Shown here: positions 7,317-16,598 of the stretch, piece after piece
Numbering within the stretch: position 1 is the stretch's first letter
Layout of the letters: each line of letters begins with the position of its first letter
Made by a program: the position numbers and the translations under genes
The notes under the pieces: generated by a model
Told to the model about the DNA's origin: nothing
Database searches by the model: none
Seen by the model: only the letters and a program-made list of their open reading frames with translations
Assembly (NCBI GenBank): GCA_021199235.1
Contig: JAJQIL010000077.1
Location: 1-48,447 of the forward strand
DNA: 48,447 bases
Source of the DNA: Lachnospiraceae bacterium
GTDB lineage: Bacteria; Bacillota; Clostridia; Lachnospirales; Lachnospiraceae
Direction: 5' to 3'

Positions 7317-9731
7317 TTATTCATTGTCAATTTCCACGTAAAACGGCGAAACGCACAGCCCTTCCGGCCCGCAAAGCAGGATTCTTCCCGGAGCACTGCG
7401 AAAAGCATACCGTACACGGCGCGGGCGGCTCAGGCTACCTGCCGGTTTACCCCCGCGCATATCCGCAGGGGTCAGCGTAACGTATTTCCCCTGCACAGCT
7501 GTGCTTGCAGGATACCAGCAATCATCCGTCCCTGCTATCTCAAACAGGCCGATGGGTGCCGCCGCGGGATACAGAGTTTCGCTATGCTCATCCTGCTCTT
7601 TACCGCATGTACAGTCTCTCAAAATCACTTCCCGGTCAAAAGTAAGGCAGATCTTCCATTTCACCGGAATATTCCCTGGAAATGTATCCTCGCTTAATGC
7701 CTCCTCACTTATTTCTTCCTGTGAAGATAACATTCGGTGAGAGCCGTGAAGGGACTCTTCATTCATGATCCGTGCATCCGTAAGTACCGGTCCTTCGCAT
7801 ACGACATCGTCTCCATAGGCAATCTTCTGCAGCGCCAGCGCCGCCCTTTTCGCCGCAGCCTTCTTATTTTGCGGATGCAGATCGTTGTCTTCCCCGATGT
7901 CAATATTCACTGTCACCGCCACATCCGGAATTGTCCGCGCTTTTCGCTGCGCCTCACGGATGACTGCCCATGGTTCCGTACCGCAGTTTAATCCCGCAAT
8001 ATCTACACCGCAGTTCGGCAGCTGAACCACTACAAACGGAAGCTTTTCCTGCATCCAGCGCTCCCGCCAGTCGGCGATCATGTCTTTGAGGAGGCTTTCA
8101 TAATTCTCCGGCCTGCAGTCATTCGATTCGCCCTGATACCAGACCACGCCTTTCACGGTATAAGGCAGACAGGGTGCCACCATCCCATGAAACAATCCGG
8201 TAGGCCCCCGGTTCAGAAATACCTGCTCAGGCGCTTTCTCTGTTCTGGCCAGCACGCAGTATTCCCATTCTCCCGCAAGGCAAATGGAACCGGAACTGTC
8301 GTTTTGAATGTCGTTTCGAATGCCGTTTTGGGTGCCGTTTCGGGTGTCGTTTTGTTCTTCCTTCCATGTCAGTTCCATTTTCTTGCCTGGCGTTACACGT
8401 CCTTCGCCGTTTCTGCAGACCAGATGAATCCGGATTTCATTCTCTCCCTCTTTCAAAATTCCCTTCGGGATCTGATAGATTCTCGGCGGATAACGATAGC
8501 CTGTCTCGCCCACAAGGACGCCGTTTACAAACGTCTGATCCGCATCTGTCAGCGTCCCCAGGCGCAAGACGGCACTGCAATTGGCCCAGAAGCTGCCGCC
8601 TGATGTATCATTCGCATCTGCTCCGCTCTCACTTCCTGTCGCAGATATCTTTGGCAGCCGGAATGTTTTCCGCAGAAGGATACTTCCGCAAAAATCATCG
8701 AGTCCCGCATCCTGCAGATACCCCGGAAGAGAGATCGTTCCGCAGGTTCTCTCTGTTTCTGTTTTATTTTCTGTTTCTGTTTTATTTTCTGTTCTATTAT
8801 CAGTTTCTGTATTAATTATCGTTTCTGTATCTGTTTTCTTTTCCGCTTCCCTTAATGCCTCTTGCCAGGCCATCTCATCAGCGGCATTTTCTTCTGTCAG
8901 GCGGCGGCACCAGTCCGCATCCTCCAGCATCTTGCGCTCTTCCAGGTATTCCGGATGATTTTTTAGTCCCTGGTCGCTCATCCAGGCCTGTATCGGCGTA
9001 CCGCCAAGGCTCAGGTTCAGAATGCCGATCGGCACCTGTTTCTTTTCTACGAGCGTTTTGGCCAAAAACCAGGAAAATGCAGAAACTTCTTCCAGATGCT
9101 CCGGGGTACAGATGTCCCATTTCGCATCCTTATGGTCTTTCGCTTCTTCGCGAAAATCATAGTCCTCCTGCACCTTATATATATGTATCAGGGAACCCCC
9201 GGCTGCAGTTTCCATCTGATTCCGCGCTTCACCTGTATTCGTCTTCTGTTCGGTCGGACATCGTGCGGCATCGGATGCGTCCTCTCCGGTCGCGTATCGT
9301 GCGGCATCCGGCTTGCTTTCGGCGAATTCCTCCGGAAACATTTCCCGCACCCGCCGCATCGGAAGTTCCATATTGGACTGACCGGAACAAACGAAAACAT
9401 CTCCCACACAGACATCCCGGCTTACGATCCGCTCTTTGCCGCTGGTGATCTCCAGAAAAAACGGGCCGCCCGCCTCAAGATTCTCAAAATATGCGGTAAA
9501 TGTGCCGTCTGTTTCCACCCTTGTCCGACAGGTATATGTCACCGTATCCTCTGTCGTTCTCCCCGCAGCAGACACACAGGAATAAGCAGCCTTGGTTCCG
9601 CTCTCCTGCAGGCGAAGCACAGCCTCCACTTTTTCTCCGGGAATCCCCCGGCCCCAGATCCTTGTCTGCGCACCGCGCTGAAGGATACACGCATCCCCCA
9701 GAAGTTTTGGCAGCTTTAACTGTTCTTTCAT
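7317..9731 (-). CDS. SGNH-type acetylesterase (sialate O-acetylesterase family)
   Basis: 804 aa, no signal peptide, so probably cytoplasmic. The family removes O-acetyl groups from sugars; in this context the likely substrates are acetylated plant oligosaccharides brought in by the adjacent importer. GDVFVCSGQSNMELPM holds the nucleophile (Ser about 117). GVVWYQGESND is the second family block, and DNDLHPQNK carries the expected Asp-x-x-His. An inserted beta-sandwich-like region lies between about residues 320 and 510. Two low-complexity stretches interrupt it: a Thr/Glu/Asn/Lys-rich run (about residues 295-327) and an Asn-Asp/Gly repeat (about residues 459-478) encoded by five 12-bp units. 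These make the protein longer than the usual 500-650 aa. It is last in the minus-strand operon, behind a hairpin at 9752. The start has GGAG 9-10 nt upstream. Sialate as substrate is unlikely but not excluded. Confidence 0.82.
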   Translation of the reverse strand: MKEQLKLPKLLGDACILQRGAQTRIWGRGIPGEKVEAVLRLQESGTKAAYSCVSAAGRTTEDTVTYTCRTRVETDGTFTAYFENLEAGGPFFLEITSGKERIVSRDVCVGDVFVCSGQSNMELPMRRVREMFPEEFAESKPDAARYATGEDASDAARCPTEQKTNTGEARNQMETAAGGSLIHIYKVQEDYDFREEAKDHKDAKWDICTPEHLEEVSAFSWFLAKTLVEKKQVPIGILNLSLGGTPIQAWMSDQGLKNHPEYLEERKMLEDADWCRRLTEENAADEMAWQEALREAEKKTDTETIINTETDNRTENKTETENKTETERTCGTISLPGYLQDAGLDDFCGSILLRKTFRLPKISATGSESGADANDTSGGSFWANCSAVLRLGTLTDADQTFVNGVLVGETGYRYPPRIYQIPKGILKEGENEIRIHLVCRNGEGRVTPGKKMELTWKEEQNDTRNGTQNGIRNDIQNDSSGSICLAGEWEYCVLARTEKAPEQVFLNRGPTGLFHGMVAPCLPYTVKGVVWYQGESNDCRPENYESLLKDMIADWRERWMQEKLPFVVVQLPNCGVDIAGLNCGTEPWAVIREAQRKARTIPDVAVTVNIDIGEDNDLHPQNKKAAAKRAALALQKIAYGDDVVCEGPVLTDARIMNEESLHGSHRMLSSQEEISEEALSEDTFPGNIPVKWKICLTFDREVILRDCTCGKEQDEHSETLYPAAAPIGLFEIAGTDDCWYPASTAVQGKYVTLTPADMRGGKPAGSLSRPRRVRYAFRSAPGRILLCGPEGLCVSPFYVEIDNE
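8298..8357 (-). repeat. Intragenic minisatellite, five 12-bp units
   Basis: Five consecutive 12-bp units of the type GYCGTTTYGRRT (8298, 8310, 8322, 8334, 8346) within the esterase gene. Each encodes a four-residue step such as NDIQ, NDIR, NGTQ, NGTR. Unit gain or loss keeps the frame and changes a linker by four residues. Confidence 0.85.
8751..8850 (-). repeat. Degenerate T-rich intragenic repeat
   Basis: Imperfect repeats of TTTCTGTTTTATTTTCTG type within the esterase gene, encoding a Thr-Glu-Asn-Lys-rich linker of about 33 residues. The composition differs sharply from the rest of the gene. Confidence 0.7.
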
Positions 9732-9751
9732 GATTCAATTTCTCCAACAAA

Positions 9752-9776
9752 GAGGACCGGCGCGTGTCCGGTCCTC
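9752..9776 (-). terminator. Hairpin between binding-protein and esterase genes
   Basis: Perfect 9-bp stem GAGGACCGG (9752-9760) with CCGGTCCTC (9768-9776). On the minus strand it is followed only by TTTG, so it is probably a partial terminator that lowers esterase expression relative to the binding protein. Confidence 0.55.
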
Positions 9777-9825
9777 CCATTTTTATTTTATTACTGTTTT
9801 CCGGCTTTCGATATACCGTTCAGAC

Positions 9826-11541
9826 TTATTTGCTTGCCTGATAATAGTCATTGTACAGATTTACAAGGCTGGCTGCGTTCTGTGCCTCAACCTCCGCTAC
9901 ATAGGTATCCCAGTCAGCTTCTACGTCTGCCTGACCCATAGCGAACTTCAGCGTCCAGGTGTTGATCGTATCCTGCAGAGGTGTTGCCCAAAGGTTCGCC
10001 ATCTCCGCGTCATCCTCGCTCATCGCGATGGACGGATCAATCTCGCTTAACTCTCTGTACTCAGCCATTCTGTTGTAGTAATCCTGCAGCTCTGTCGAGA
10101 AGTTGCTGGTCAGAAGCTCAAGGCTGCCGCTGTACATAAAGTTGCCGCATGCATAACCATACTCAAGACGCATATCAATCTGATCGTCAGAAGACTGAGC
10201 GATGGAAAGTCCGCCGCAGTAGTAACCATCTGTCAGAGAGTAAACGCCATCCTCTACGGTGTAGGTATCGCCCTCAACACCCCACTTGGTCATGGTCAGA
10301 CCAGCTTCGGAATACCACAGCCAGTCAACGAAACGCATCATCTTGATGAACTCATCCTCGCCAAGCTCGTTCAGAGCGGTCGAAGAAATGCAGACGCCGC
10401 ACTCAAGGCGGGAATTCTCTGCCTGATAGCTGTTGTTGCCGGTCGGGATCACAACCTCATATACAGAGAAGTTGCCTTCGCCAAGCTGAGAGGTCAGACC
10501 GTCAACCTGTGATGTATAAGAAGAACGGTTCGTGGAAATGATAGCGGTCTCGCCGCGATAGAACTTACCATCCGCCGTATCATCTTCCTGGCTCCAGGTC
10601 TCCGGATCAAGGATGCCCTCGCTTACCAGACGCTGTACAACGCTCATATACTCTTTGTACGCATCGCTCGTAGCACTTAAAACGAACTCATCATTATCCC
10701 AGTCAAAATACAGACCTGCGGAATTGGATGTGATCGACCATCCGCTGTGGATGCCGTAGGTAGCCGCGATCAGGTTCAGCAGGCAGCCGCCCTGGCCGTA
10801 ACCGGACGTAGCGCCGCACCAGCGGTCAGACCAGATATAATCAGACTCACTGATCATACCCTGCTCTACCATATAAGCCTTCACATCAACGAGAATATCC
10901 GTAAACTCATCCCAGGTCCAGTCATCCTCAAGAGTGGTCACGTCATAGCCGGCTGCCTCAAAGATATCAGAACGGATCAGCAGGGAGTAGTCCTGAAGAG
11001 CAGTCTCTTTCAGACCCGGCAGACGATAGTAGCTGCCATCCTCCTGCAGAAGTGTGTCAACCTCGCTCTGCAGATCATAGTCCTCAATCATACCGGAGTA
11101 GTTCGGCATATAATCTACATAATCCGAAACCGCTACGATACCGCCGCCGGTCACATATGCGGTCTCGCTGTACATCTTCGGGATGATGTAAGGAGCTGTA
11201 CCGCCGGAGATTGCCAGCGTTACCTTATCCGAATAGCTTGCATTGTTCACAACTGTGATGTCCAGAGTGACATTGGTCATCTTGGTGATCGTATCAAAAA
11301 TACCGCCCTCCTCATACCAGCTGTCCTTGATCGGATATGCATCGTTGTCGTTGAAGAACATTGTGTAGGTCACCGGCTCATCCGACCAGAATGTGGAACC
11401 GTATGTGTAGCCCAGCTCTTCGTTGTAATAGCTGCCGTCGCCGTTGTCTGTGTCCTCGCTTGCGGAAGCGGTAAAGGTTGTCGCCAGGGACGCCACCATC
11501 GTTGCCGCAAGGAGGATGCTCATTACTCTTTTCTTCTTCAT
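9826..11541 (-). CDS. Extracellular carbohydrate-binding protein, LplA/family 1 type
   Basis: 571 aa. Receptor of the carbohydrate importer formed with the permeases at 11628 and 12535. It has a clear signal peptide (MKKKRVMSILLAATMVASLATTFTASAS, split here as residues 1-28) but no cysteine for lipid attachment, which is unusual for a Gram-positive binding protein. The mature region has TYTMFFNDNDAYPIKDSWYE and DDWTWDEFTDILVDVKA, typical of the long (over 500 aa) binding proteins that accompany LplB/LplC-type permeases and bind oligosaccharides. The ligand is unknown; the neighbouring acetylesterase and cellobiose phosphorylase suggest plant-wall oligosaccharides. No ATPase gene is present in the operon, so a shared MsmX-like ATPase is likely. 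Confidence 0.87.
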   Translation of the reverse strand: MKKKRVMSILLAATMVASLATTFTASASEDTDNGDGSYYNEELGYTYGSTFWSDEPVTYTMFFNDNDAYPIKDSWYEEGGIFDTITKMTNVTLDITVVNNASYSDKVTLAISGGTAPYIIPKMYSETAYVTGGGIVAVSDYVDYMPNYSGMIEDYDLQSEVDTLLQEDGSYYRLPGLKETALQDYSLLIRSDIFEAAGYDVTTLEDDWTWDEFTDILVDVKAYMVEQGMISESDYIWSDRWCGATSGYGQGGCLLNLIAATYGIHSGWSITSNSAGLYFDWDNDEFVLSATSDAYKEYMSVVQRLVSEGILDPETWSQEDDTADGKFYRGETAIISTNRSSYTSQVDGLTSQLGEGNFSVYEVVIPTGNNSYQAENSRLECGVCISSTALNELGEDEFIKMMRFVDWLWYSEAGLTMTKWGVEGDTYTVEDGVYSLTDGYYCGGLSIAQSSDDQIDMRLEYGYACGNFMYSGSLELLTSNFSTELQDYYNRMAEYRELSEIDPSIAMSEDDAEMANLWATPLQDTINTWTLKFAMGQADVEADWDTYVAEVEAQNAASLVNLYNDYYQASK

Positions 11542-11627
11542 TAGAAAACCTCCTTAGATTGAATTAAAATAATAGTGTCACTTTCTTATCATAAGCCCTT
11601 GCCGGGCACATGAACATGGTAAATACA

Positions 11628-12518
11628 TCAGCCCTTCACGCCGCCGAGCATCATGCCCTGTACGAAATACTTCTGGATGAACGGGTACACGCAGATGATC
11701 GGTGCCGCCGTCAGTACCATCGCGCAGGATTTGATATTGGACGCGATCGCAATCGTCTCACCCGCATCCTGCGAAGTCGAGGAGCCCGCGGTAGAGATCA
11801 GGTTCCTCAGGTAGTAAGCCACAGGCCATTTGCTCTGGGTGTCCAGATACAGGAATGCGTCAAACCAGTCATTCCAGTACATAACCAGATAGAACAGCAC
11901 CATGGTCGCGATGATCGGCTTGGACAGCGGAAGTGCGATCCGGAAAAACACACCGTATTTGTTCAGTCCGTCCATCTCGCCAGCCTCTTCAAGTTCCTTC
12001 GGGACCGTCTCAAAGAAAGAGCGCATCAGGATCACGTAATAAGTAGAAATCAATGAAGGAAGAAGGAAGGCCGCTACGGTATCCTGCAGTCCCAGATTGA
12101 TCATCAGCAGGTAGTTCGGGATCATGCCGCCGCCGAAATACATCGTGAAGATGATGAGCGGAGCGATAACCTTGTTGCCCCAGAGTTCGGATTTTGAAAG
12201 CGGATACGCCAGCAGCGCTGAGAAAAACAGTGCCAGAAACGTACCAACTGCTGAGTAAACGATCGTGTTGATGTAGTCCGGAATAAATACACCGTTCGTA
12301 ATCACATAGATATATGTGTCCACGCTGAAATCGACCGGAAGAATTCCCACTTTACCGGCAACAATCGCCTCATAAGAGGAGAACGACTGCGCAATCAGAT
12401 ACAAAAACGGGTAAAGCATGACCACACAGATTAATATCATAAGAATCGTATTGCATACCGTAAATATACGGTACCCCCGCGAAACCTTAATCGCGGTACC
12501 ACTGTGTTTTTTTGCCAT
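11628..12518 (-). CDS. Carbohydrate ABC transporter permease, LplC type
   Basis: 296 aa with six predicted membrane segments. It carries the inner-membrane EAA loop EEAGEMDGLNKYGVFFRIALP, which contacts the ATPase. It is the second permease of the CUT1 importer, 16 bp downstream of the first permease, with a strong ribosome binding site (AAGGAGGAAG) ahead of its ATG. The ending FVQKYFVQGMMLGGVKG is characteristic of the LplC/YtcP group (FIQKYFVQGMMLG in this gene). Confidence 0.9.
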   Translation of the reverse strand: MAKKHSGTAIKVSRGYRIFTVCNTILMILICVVMLYPFLYLIAQSFSSYEAIVAGKVGILPVDFSVDTYIYVITNGVFIPDYINTIVYSAVGTFLALFFSALLAYPLSKSELWGNKVIAPLIIFTMYFGGGMIPNYLLMINLGLQDTVAAFLLPSLISTYYVILMRSFFETVPKELEEAGEMDGLNKYGVFFRIALPLSKPIIATMVLFYLVMYWNDWFDAFLYLDTQSKWPVAYYLRNLISTAGSSTSQDAGETIAIASNIKSCAMVLTAAPIICVYPFIQKYFVQGMMLGGVKG

Positions 12519-12534
12519 CGTACTTCCTCCTTCC

Positions 12535-13497
12535 TTAATACAGGCCAGTGCCGGCGACCTTCTTGGACACCTGGTTTGCCACAGTCAGGAGTGTCAGGTT
12601 GATCAGGCCCTGGAACAGGCCGACTGCCGTCGCATAGCTGTAATTACCGGATCCGAGACCCATGCGGTATACATAGGTAGCGATGATATCGGCCGTCTCA
12701 TATGTAGTCGGCTGATACAGAAGGAAGACCTTCTCAAACGCGCCGGAGCCGCACAGCTGGCCGATGTTCAGGATCAGCAGCGTCGAAATCGTCGGGAGAA
12801 TCGACGGCAGTGTCACATAGAGACACTGCTGGAACCTGCTTGCTCCGTCAAGCTCCGCCGCTTCGTACATATCCGGACTGATGCCTGCCATGGCCGCCAG
12901 ATAGAGGATCGTATTCCATCCAAGTCCCTGCCATACACCGGTCACTACAAAGATCGTCGGGAACCATTGCGGCAGACTGATAAACGTGATCGCCTCTCCA
13001 CCCAGAGAGGTGATGAAGTTGTTGATCGGGCCACTGGTGGAAAGGATCTCACGCACCATACCGGCTACGATAACCATGGAAATAAAGTGCGGCAGATAGG
13101 AAATCGTCTGCACGACTTTCTTAAATCTGGTATTCTTTATCTCATTCAGAAGCAGTGCAAAAATAATCGTAATCGGAAAGCTGATGATCAGATACTCAAA
13201 GTTCAGAAGCAGAGTATTCCGAAACGCTCTCCAGAAATTAGAATCCCGGACGAACTGCTGGAAATACTTCAGTCCGCTCCATTCATCTCCAAAAATACTG
13301 CTGCCTGCGCGGTAGCGGCGGAACGCAATGATGTTGCCCGCCATCGGCACATAACGGAAAATGATGTAATACAAGATCGGTATCAGCATCATCGAATACC
13401 ACTGCCAGTATTTGCGTATGTGTCTGCCCAAAGTTTCTCTCGGCGGCTTCTTCGCGGTCGTTGAGCTGCCGATTGCCTGTTTGCCTGTGTCAGCCAT
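12535..13497 (-). CDS. Carbohydrate ABC transporter permease, LplB type
   Basis: 320 aa, first gene of the minus-strand operon. It has a charged cytoplasmic N-terminus of about 35 residues, then six predicted membrane segments. The EAA loop is EAAELDGASRFQQCLYVTLP. The N-terminal block YWQWYSMMLIPILYYIIFRY and the FRNTLLLN segment are typical of LplB/YteP permeases of complex-saccharide importers. The ribosome binding site is AAAGGAGGAG. The operon is divergent from an AraC regulator 491 bp away, which probably controls it. Confidence 0.9.
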   Translation of the reverse strand: MADTGKQAIGSSTTAKKPPRETLGRHIRKYWQWYSMMLIPILYYIIFRYVPMAGNIIAFRRYRAGSSIFGDEWSGLKYFQQFVRDSNFWRAFRNTLLLNFEYLIISFPITIIFALLLNEIKNTRFKKVVQTISYLPHFISMVIVAGMVREILSTSGPINNFITSLGGEAITFISLPQWFPTIFVVTGVWQGLGWNTILYLAAMAGISPDMYEAAELDGASRFQQCLYVTLPSILPTISTLLILNIGQLCGSGAFEKVFLLYQPTTYETADIIATYVYRMGLGSGNYSYATAVGLFQGLINLTLLTVANQVSKKVAGTGLY

Positions 13498-13988
13498 TTT
13501 TTCTCCTCCTTTATGAATTTTTCGCCCACACTATTTTTTCATTATTGCACAAAACTTTTTTTACGGCTTACCAGATTTTGCGCAATATGCCGTCAATTAT
13601 TGCTTTTTTCTTTTTTCCACCGTCAAATTGCCGTGATTCAGATTTCCTTTTTTTGTCAGGCATTCAGTTTTTCCCGCTTATTGCTATTTCATGGCGGTTA
13701 TGTTATGATAAATAAAGATGAAAGCAAGAGAAAGACCAAAAGGATCGGGCAGCCGTCTGATTCTTCCCAGGCCTTCCGTTTTTTTGTCCGCGTTCCTTTA
13801 AAAATGGCTTTATAAAAGGCTGTTTTTTGTGAAATGTCGCCCGGCCGCTGCGTGAAAAACACATTTTTTTTAAATAATTTATGCAGTTTTCCGGCGCGCA
13901 ATTTTTGCTTATCAATACGTACCTCGCAGCAAGTGCGAGGCACTATCCTGATTCATTATATTATTACAGACAATTGGAGGAAATTCAT
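13498..13988. promoter_or_regulatory. Divergent control region between importer operon and AraC gene
   Basis: 491 bp, AT-rich, no convincing gene. For the AraC gene, TTGCTA (13681-13686) and TATGAT (13704-13709) are spaced 17 bp apart. Two direct repeats carrying CCGTCAA (near 13588-13601 and 13618-13631), with a related GCCGTGATT just beyond, lie on the importer side and are candidate AraC binding sites. A 7-bp stem (13922-13928 with 13934-13940) lies in the AraC leader. Confidence 0.45.
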
Positions 13989-14936
13989 ATGGATCCGGCA
14001 AAACTGACTCTGGACGAGGACCTGCTGAAAATAGGAAAGCAGGACTCAGAACAGTACCACCGCAGGATGGAAAGTGAGCGTGAGGTGGTGGACTATCGTC
14101 CTGATACAACACTGCGTTTTTTTATTAATTCTCAGGCGGAGTCCTATGAAATGCACTGGCATCCCGCCACAGAGCTGATCATGCCGATTGAAAATACATA
14201 CACGGTGATCGTAGGACAGACCCGCTATGACCTGAATCCCGGGGAAATCCTGCTGATCCCGCCGGGAGAGCTGCACCAGCTGATTGCTCCCCCCTCCGGG
14301 CTGCGGCTGATCTATATTTTTGATATGGAAGCCGTCTCCGCGATCAAAGGGTTTTCTTACCTGACGATTTTTATTTCACATGAGGTACTGATCACGCCGG
14401 AAACCTGTCCTACGGTCTACGAGCAGGAGGTTGACCTGATTCTGGAGCTTTGCCGGGAGTATTTTTTCGGCGGACATCTTCGCGCGCTGAACTGCTACGC
14501 CAGCCTGCTGAAGTTCTTTGCCAATTATGGGGAATCCCGCATTGAGCGTGTTCCTGTCTCACAAAGCGCGGAATCCGCATCAGAACGGTCGGTTCGGCTG
14601 TATGAGAAGCTGAACACGGTTTTTGACTATATGGACAGGCATTACAGCGAGGATCTCTCTCTGGAAACCGTTGCTGATGTGGCCGGATTTTCCAAGTTTC
14701 ATTTTTCACGCCTGTTCAAGGAGTGTTCCGGCTATAATTTTTATGATTATCTCTGCCTGCTGCGCATCAAGGCCGCGGAAAACCTGCTGATGTCAAAGGA
14801 ACATTCCATCACGGAGGTGGCGCTGCAGTCGGGCTTCTCCAGCCTGTCTACGTTTAACAGGATGTTCAAAAAGAAGAAGGGATGCACACCGTCCGAGTAT
14901 CGGGCGATGTGCAGTCAGAAGATGTATGAGGGATAG
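13989..14936 (+). CDS. AraC-family transcriptional regulator with N-terminal cupin
   Basis: 315 aa from the ATG at 13989, which has GGAGG at 13976-13980. A longer in-frame opening from 13881 lacks a ribosome binding site. The N-terminal half is a cupin-like sugar-sensing domain (MHWHPATELIMPIENTYTVI, LNPGEILLIPPGELHQL). The C-terminal about 100 residues form the double helix-turn-helix (LSLETVADVAGFSKFHFSRL and ITEVALQSGFSSLSTFNRMF, ending KKKKGCTPSEYR). Divergent position suggests it activates the LplB-LplC-binding protein-esterase operon when an oligosaccharide is sensed. Confidence 0.9.
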   Translation: MDPAKLTLDEDLLKIGKQDSEQYHRRMESEREVVDYRPDTTLRFFINSQAESYEMHWHPATELIMPIENTYTVIVGQTRYDLNPGEILLIPPGELHQLIAPPSGLRLIYIFDMEAVSAIKGFSYLTIFISHEVLITPETCPTVYEQEVDLILELCREYFFGGHLRALNCYASLLKFFANYGESRIERVPVSQSAESASERSVRLYEKLNTVFDYMDRHYSEDLSLETVADVAGFSKFHFSRLFKECSGYNFYDYLCLLRIKAAENLLMSKEHSITEVALQSGFSSLSTFNRMFKKKKGCTPSEYRAMCSQKMYEG

Positions 14937-14980
14937 ATAAAGACCCGCAGACAACGGGGCGGCCTCGGACACGCTCGCGC

Positions 14981-16555
14981 TCATAGTCTCTTTAATATCT
15001 CACGTTCGCGGCTCTGGCAGGTGAAGAGTATGACCTGCCGGCCGCTTTTTTTGAGCCAGCGGAGGGTTGCTTCGAGTCTGTGGTCGTCGTACATGGCGAA
15101 GGTTTCGTCGAGAAGTACGGGAAGAAGAATTTGATTCTCAGTAAGCAGCTCGCCGGCAGCCATGCGGAGTGCGAAGTAAATCTGCTGCATGGTTCCGCTG
15201 CTGACCTGGTTCAGGCTGAGCACACGCGAGGGTGTATGGATCCGCACTTCCGCCGTGTCGTCCATTACAATGCGGTTGTACCTGCCGCAGGTGATCTCTT
15301 CCAGAATCTCTGAGGCGATCTCGTTCAGACGACCGCCATTTTCCCGGAAGATACGGTCTGATATGTCGCAGATGCGGTCGATTGCCAGTGTCAGTGTCTC
15401 GACCTCCATGGAAGGCTGCACATGCTGCTGATACAAAAACTCCAGTTCTTCTTTCAGTTTTCGATACGCTTCCTGACGGCCTCTGATTTCCTTAAGCAGT
15501 TCAGGAGGGCATTCAGTTCCTGATGTAAAGCTCAGCTCCGAATCAGAAGAATTGACGCCGGAATGCTCCTCACCATTGTCCGCGTACGATCCCGCATGCG
15601 GCGGGAAAAGAGCATGCACACCAATCGCCATCATCCAGAACAGAGCTGTCATGACACCCAGAAAAAGGCGCAGAGAAGCTCCCTCTGTCAGAAACGCGCC
15701 TCCCATAGTCAGCGCACCGGCTAATACAAGCATCGTGCAAAGCAGCCGGTACATCAAGGGAGAAATGCCCCTGTCTGGCTGTTCCTCTTCTTCTGCGGAC
15801 CCGATCCATCCGGATTTTTCCTCCGCACCGGGGGCATCTCTGTTCGGAAGATTTCGTCCGCCGCTTCCGCGTCCGGCCGGGCTTTCGTTAAAGTACACGG
15901 CCTGCTGCTCCAGAAGCTCCAGTTCCCGGCGGAGCTGATCTGCCTTTTCCTGCTTCTGTGCAATCTTTTTTTCCAGATCCTCTTCTTCCTTCTTCTTCTG
16001 CTGCTCCAGCTGTTTTTTCTTTTTACGCAGCGACTGCAGCGCCCTCGTCACGTCGATCTCACCGTCCATGGAGCTGCCGCTGTTGATCATATATCGCTGC
16101 AGCTCCTGCGCCAACGTTTCATCCGTCTCACAATGCATCTGTGAAACAAAGACAGAATTGATAAAAGCGCTCTCACTGATCCCGCCCAGCAGCGCATCCA
16201 GATCCTCCTGCGGATGCTCTGATTCCAGCTGTTTCGTCTCACATACCAGTCCGAGCGGTATGCCGCTGCGGTCGAAACAGCGGTCAATCCGGTAAACATT
16301 GCCGTCTTCGCGAATGCGCATGCTCCCCAGAAATGCCCCCGGTGAATCCCACGGCTGACGAATCTGGTACTCATCCATCCTTGCCGCGCGTCCCCGGCCG
16401 CGGTTTAATCCGAAAAACATTGCTTTTATAAAGGAATGGATCGTCGTTTTTCCTGTCTCATTCCCGCCATAGATGATATTGATCCCCGGCTGAAATGTCA
16501 TATGATAGTCTGAAAATTTCCCGTACTTTTTGATCATCAGTTCCTGTATTTCCAT
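14981..16555 (-). CDS. YhaN-like AAA ATPase (SMC/SbcC-related), short form
   Basis: 524 aa, starting at the ATG at 16555 with AGGGGGAG just upstream. It is partner of the nuclease gene upstream, as SbcC is of SbcD or YhaN of YhaO. The N-terminal YhaN AAA domain starts MEIQELMIKKYGKFSDYHMT, with Walker A GGNETGKTT. The C-terminal half holds the ABC signature LNQVSSGTMQQIYFALR and Walker B ILLPVLLDETFAMYDD. Between them lie a coiled coil (about 205-255), two adjacent hydrophobic segments (about 300-355) and a second short coil. YhaN proteins are usually 900 aa or more, so most of the coiled-coil arm is missing. ATPase motifs are intact, so I regard it as a natural short form. Confidence 0.8.
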   Translation of the reverse strand: MEIQELMIKKYGKFSDYHMTFQPGINIIYGGNETGKTTIHSFIKAMFFGLNRGRGRAARMDEYQIRQPWDSPGAFLGSMRIREDGNVYRIDRCFDRSGIPLGLVCETKQLESEHPQEDLDALLGGISESAFINSVFVSQMHCETDETLAQELQRYMINSGSSMDGEIDVTRALQSLRKKKKQLEQQKKKEEEDLEKKIAQKQEKADQLRRELELLEQQAVYFNESPAGRGSGGRNLPNRDAPGAEEKSGWIGSAEEEEQPDRGISPLMYRLLCTMLVLAGALTMGGAFLTEGASLRLFLGVMTALFWMMAIGVHALFPPHAGSYADNGEEHSGVNSSDSELSFTSGTECPPELLKEIRGRQEAYRKLKEELEFLYQQHVQPSMEVETLTLAIDRICDISDRIFRENGGRLNEIASEILEEITCGRYNRIVMDDTAEVRIHTPSRVLSLNQVSSGTMQQIYFALRMAAGELLTENQILLPVLLDETFAMYDDHRLEATLRWLKKSGRQVILFTCQSREREILKRL

Positions 16556-16598
16556 AGTCTCCCCCTGTTTGACCCCCCTGTTATCCACAGAGCTGCTG

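Noticed and set aside
13513-13815. 100-codon Phe-rich open frame in the AraC-importer gap
   Set aside because: It has no ribosome binding site, the composition reflects T-rich non-coding DNA, and it overlaps the predicted promoters.
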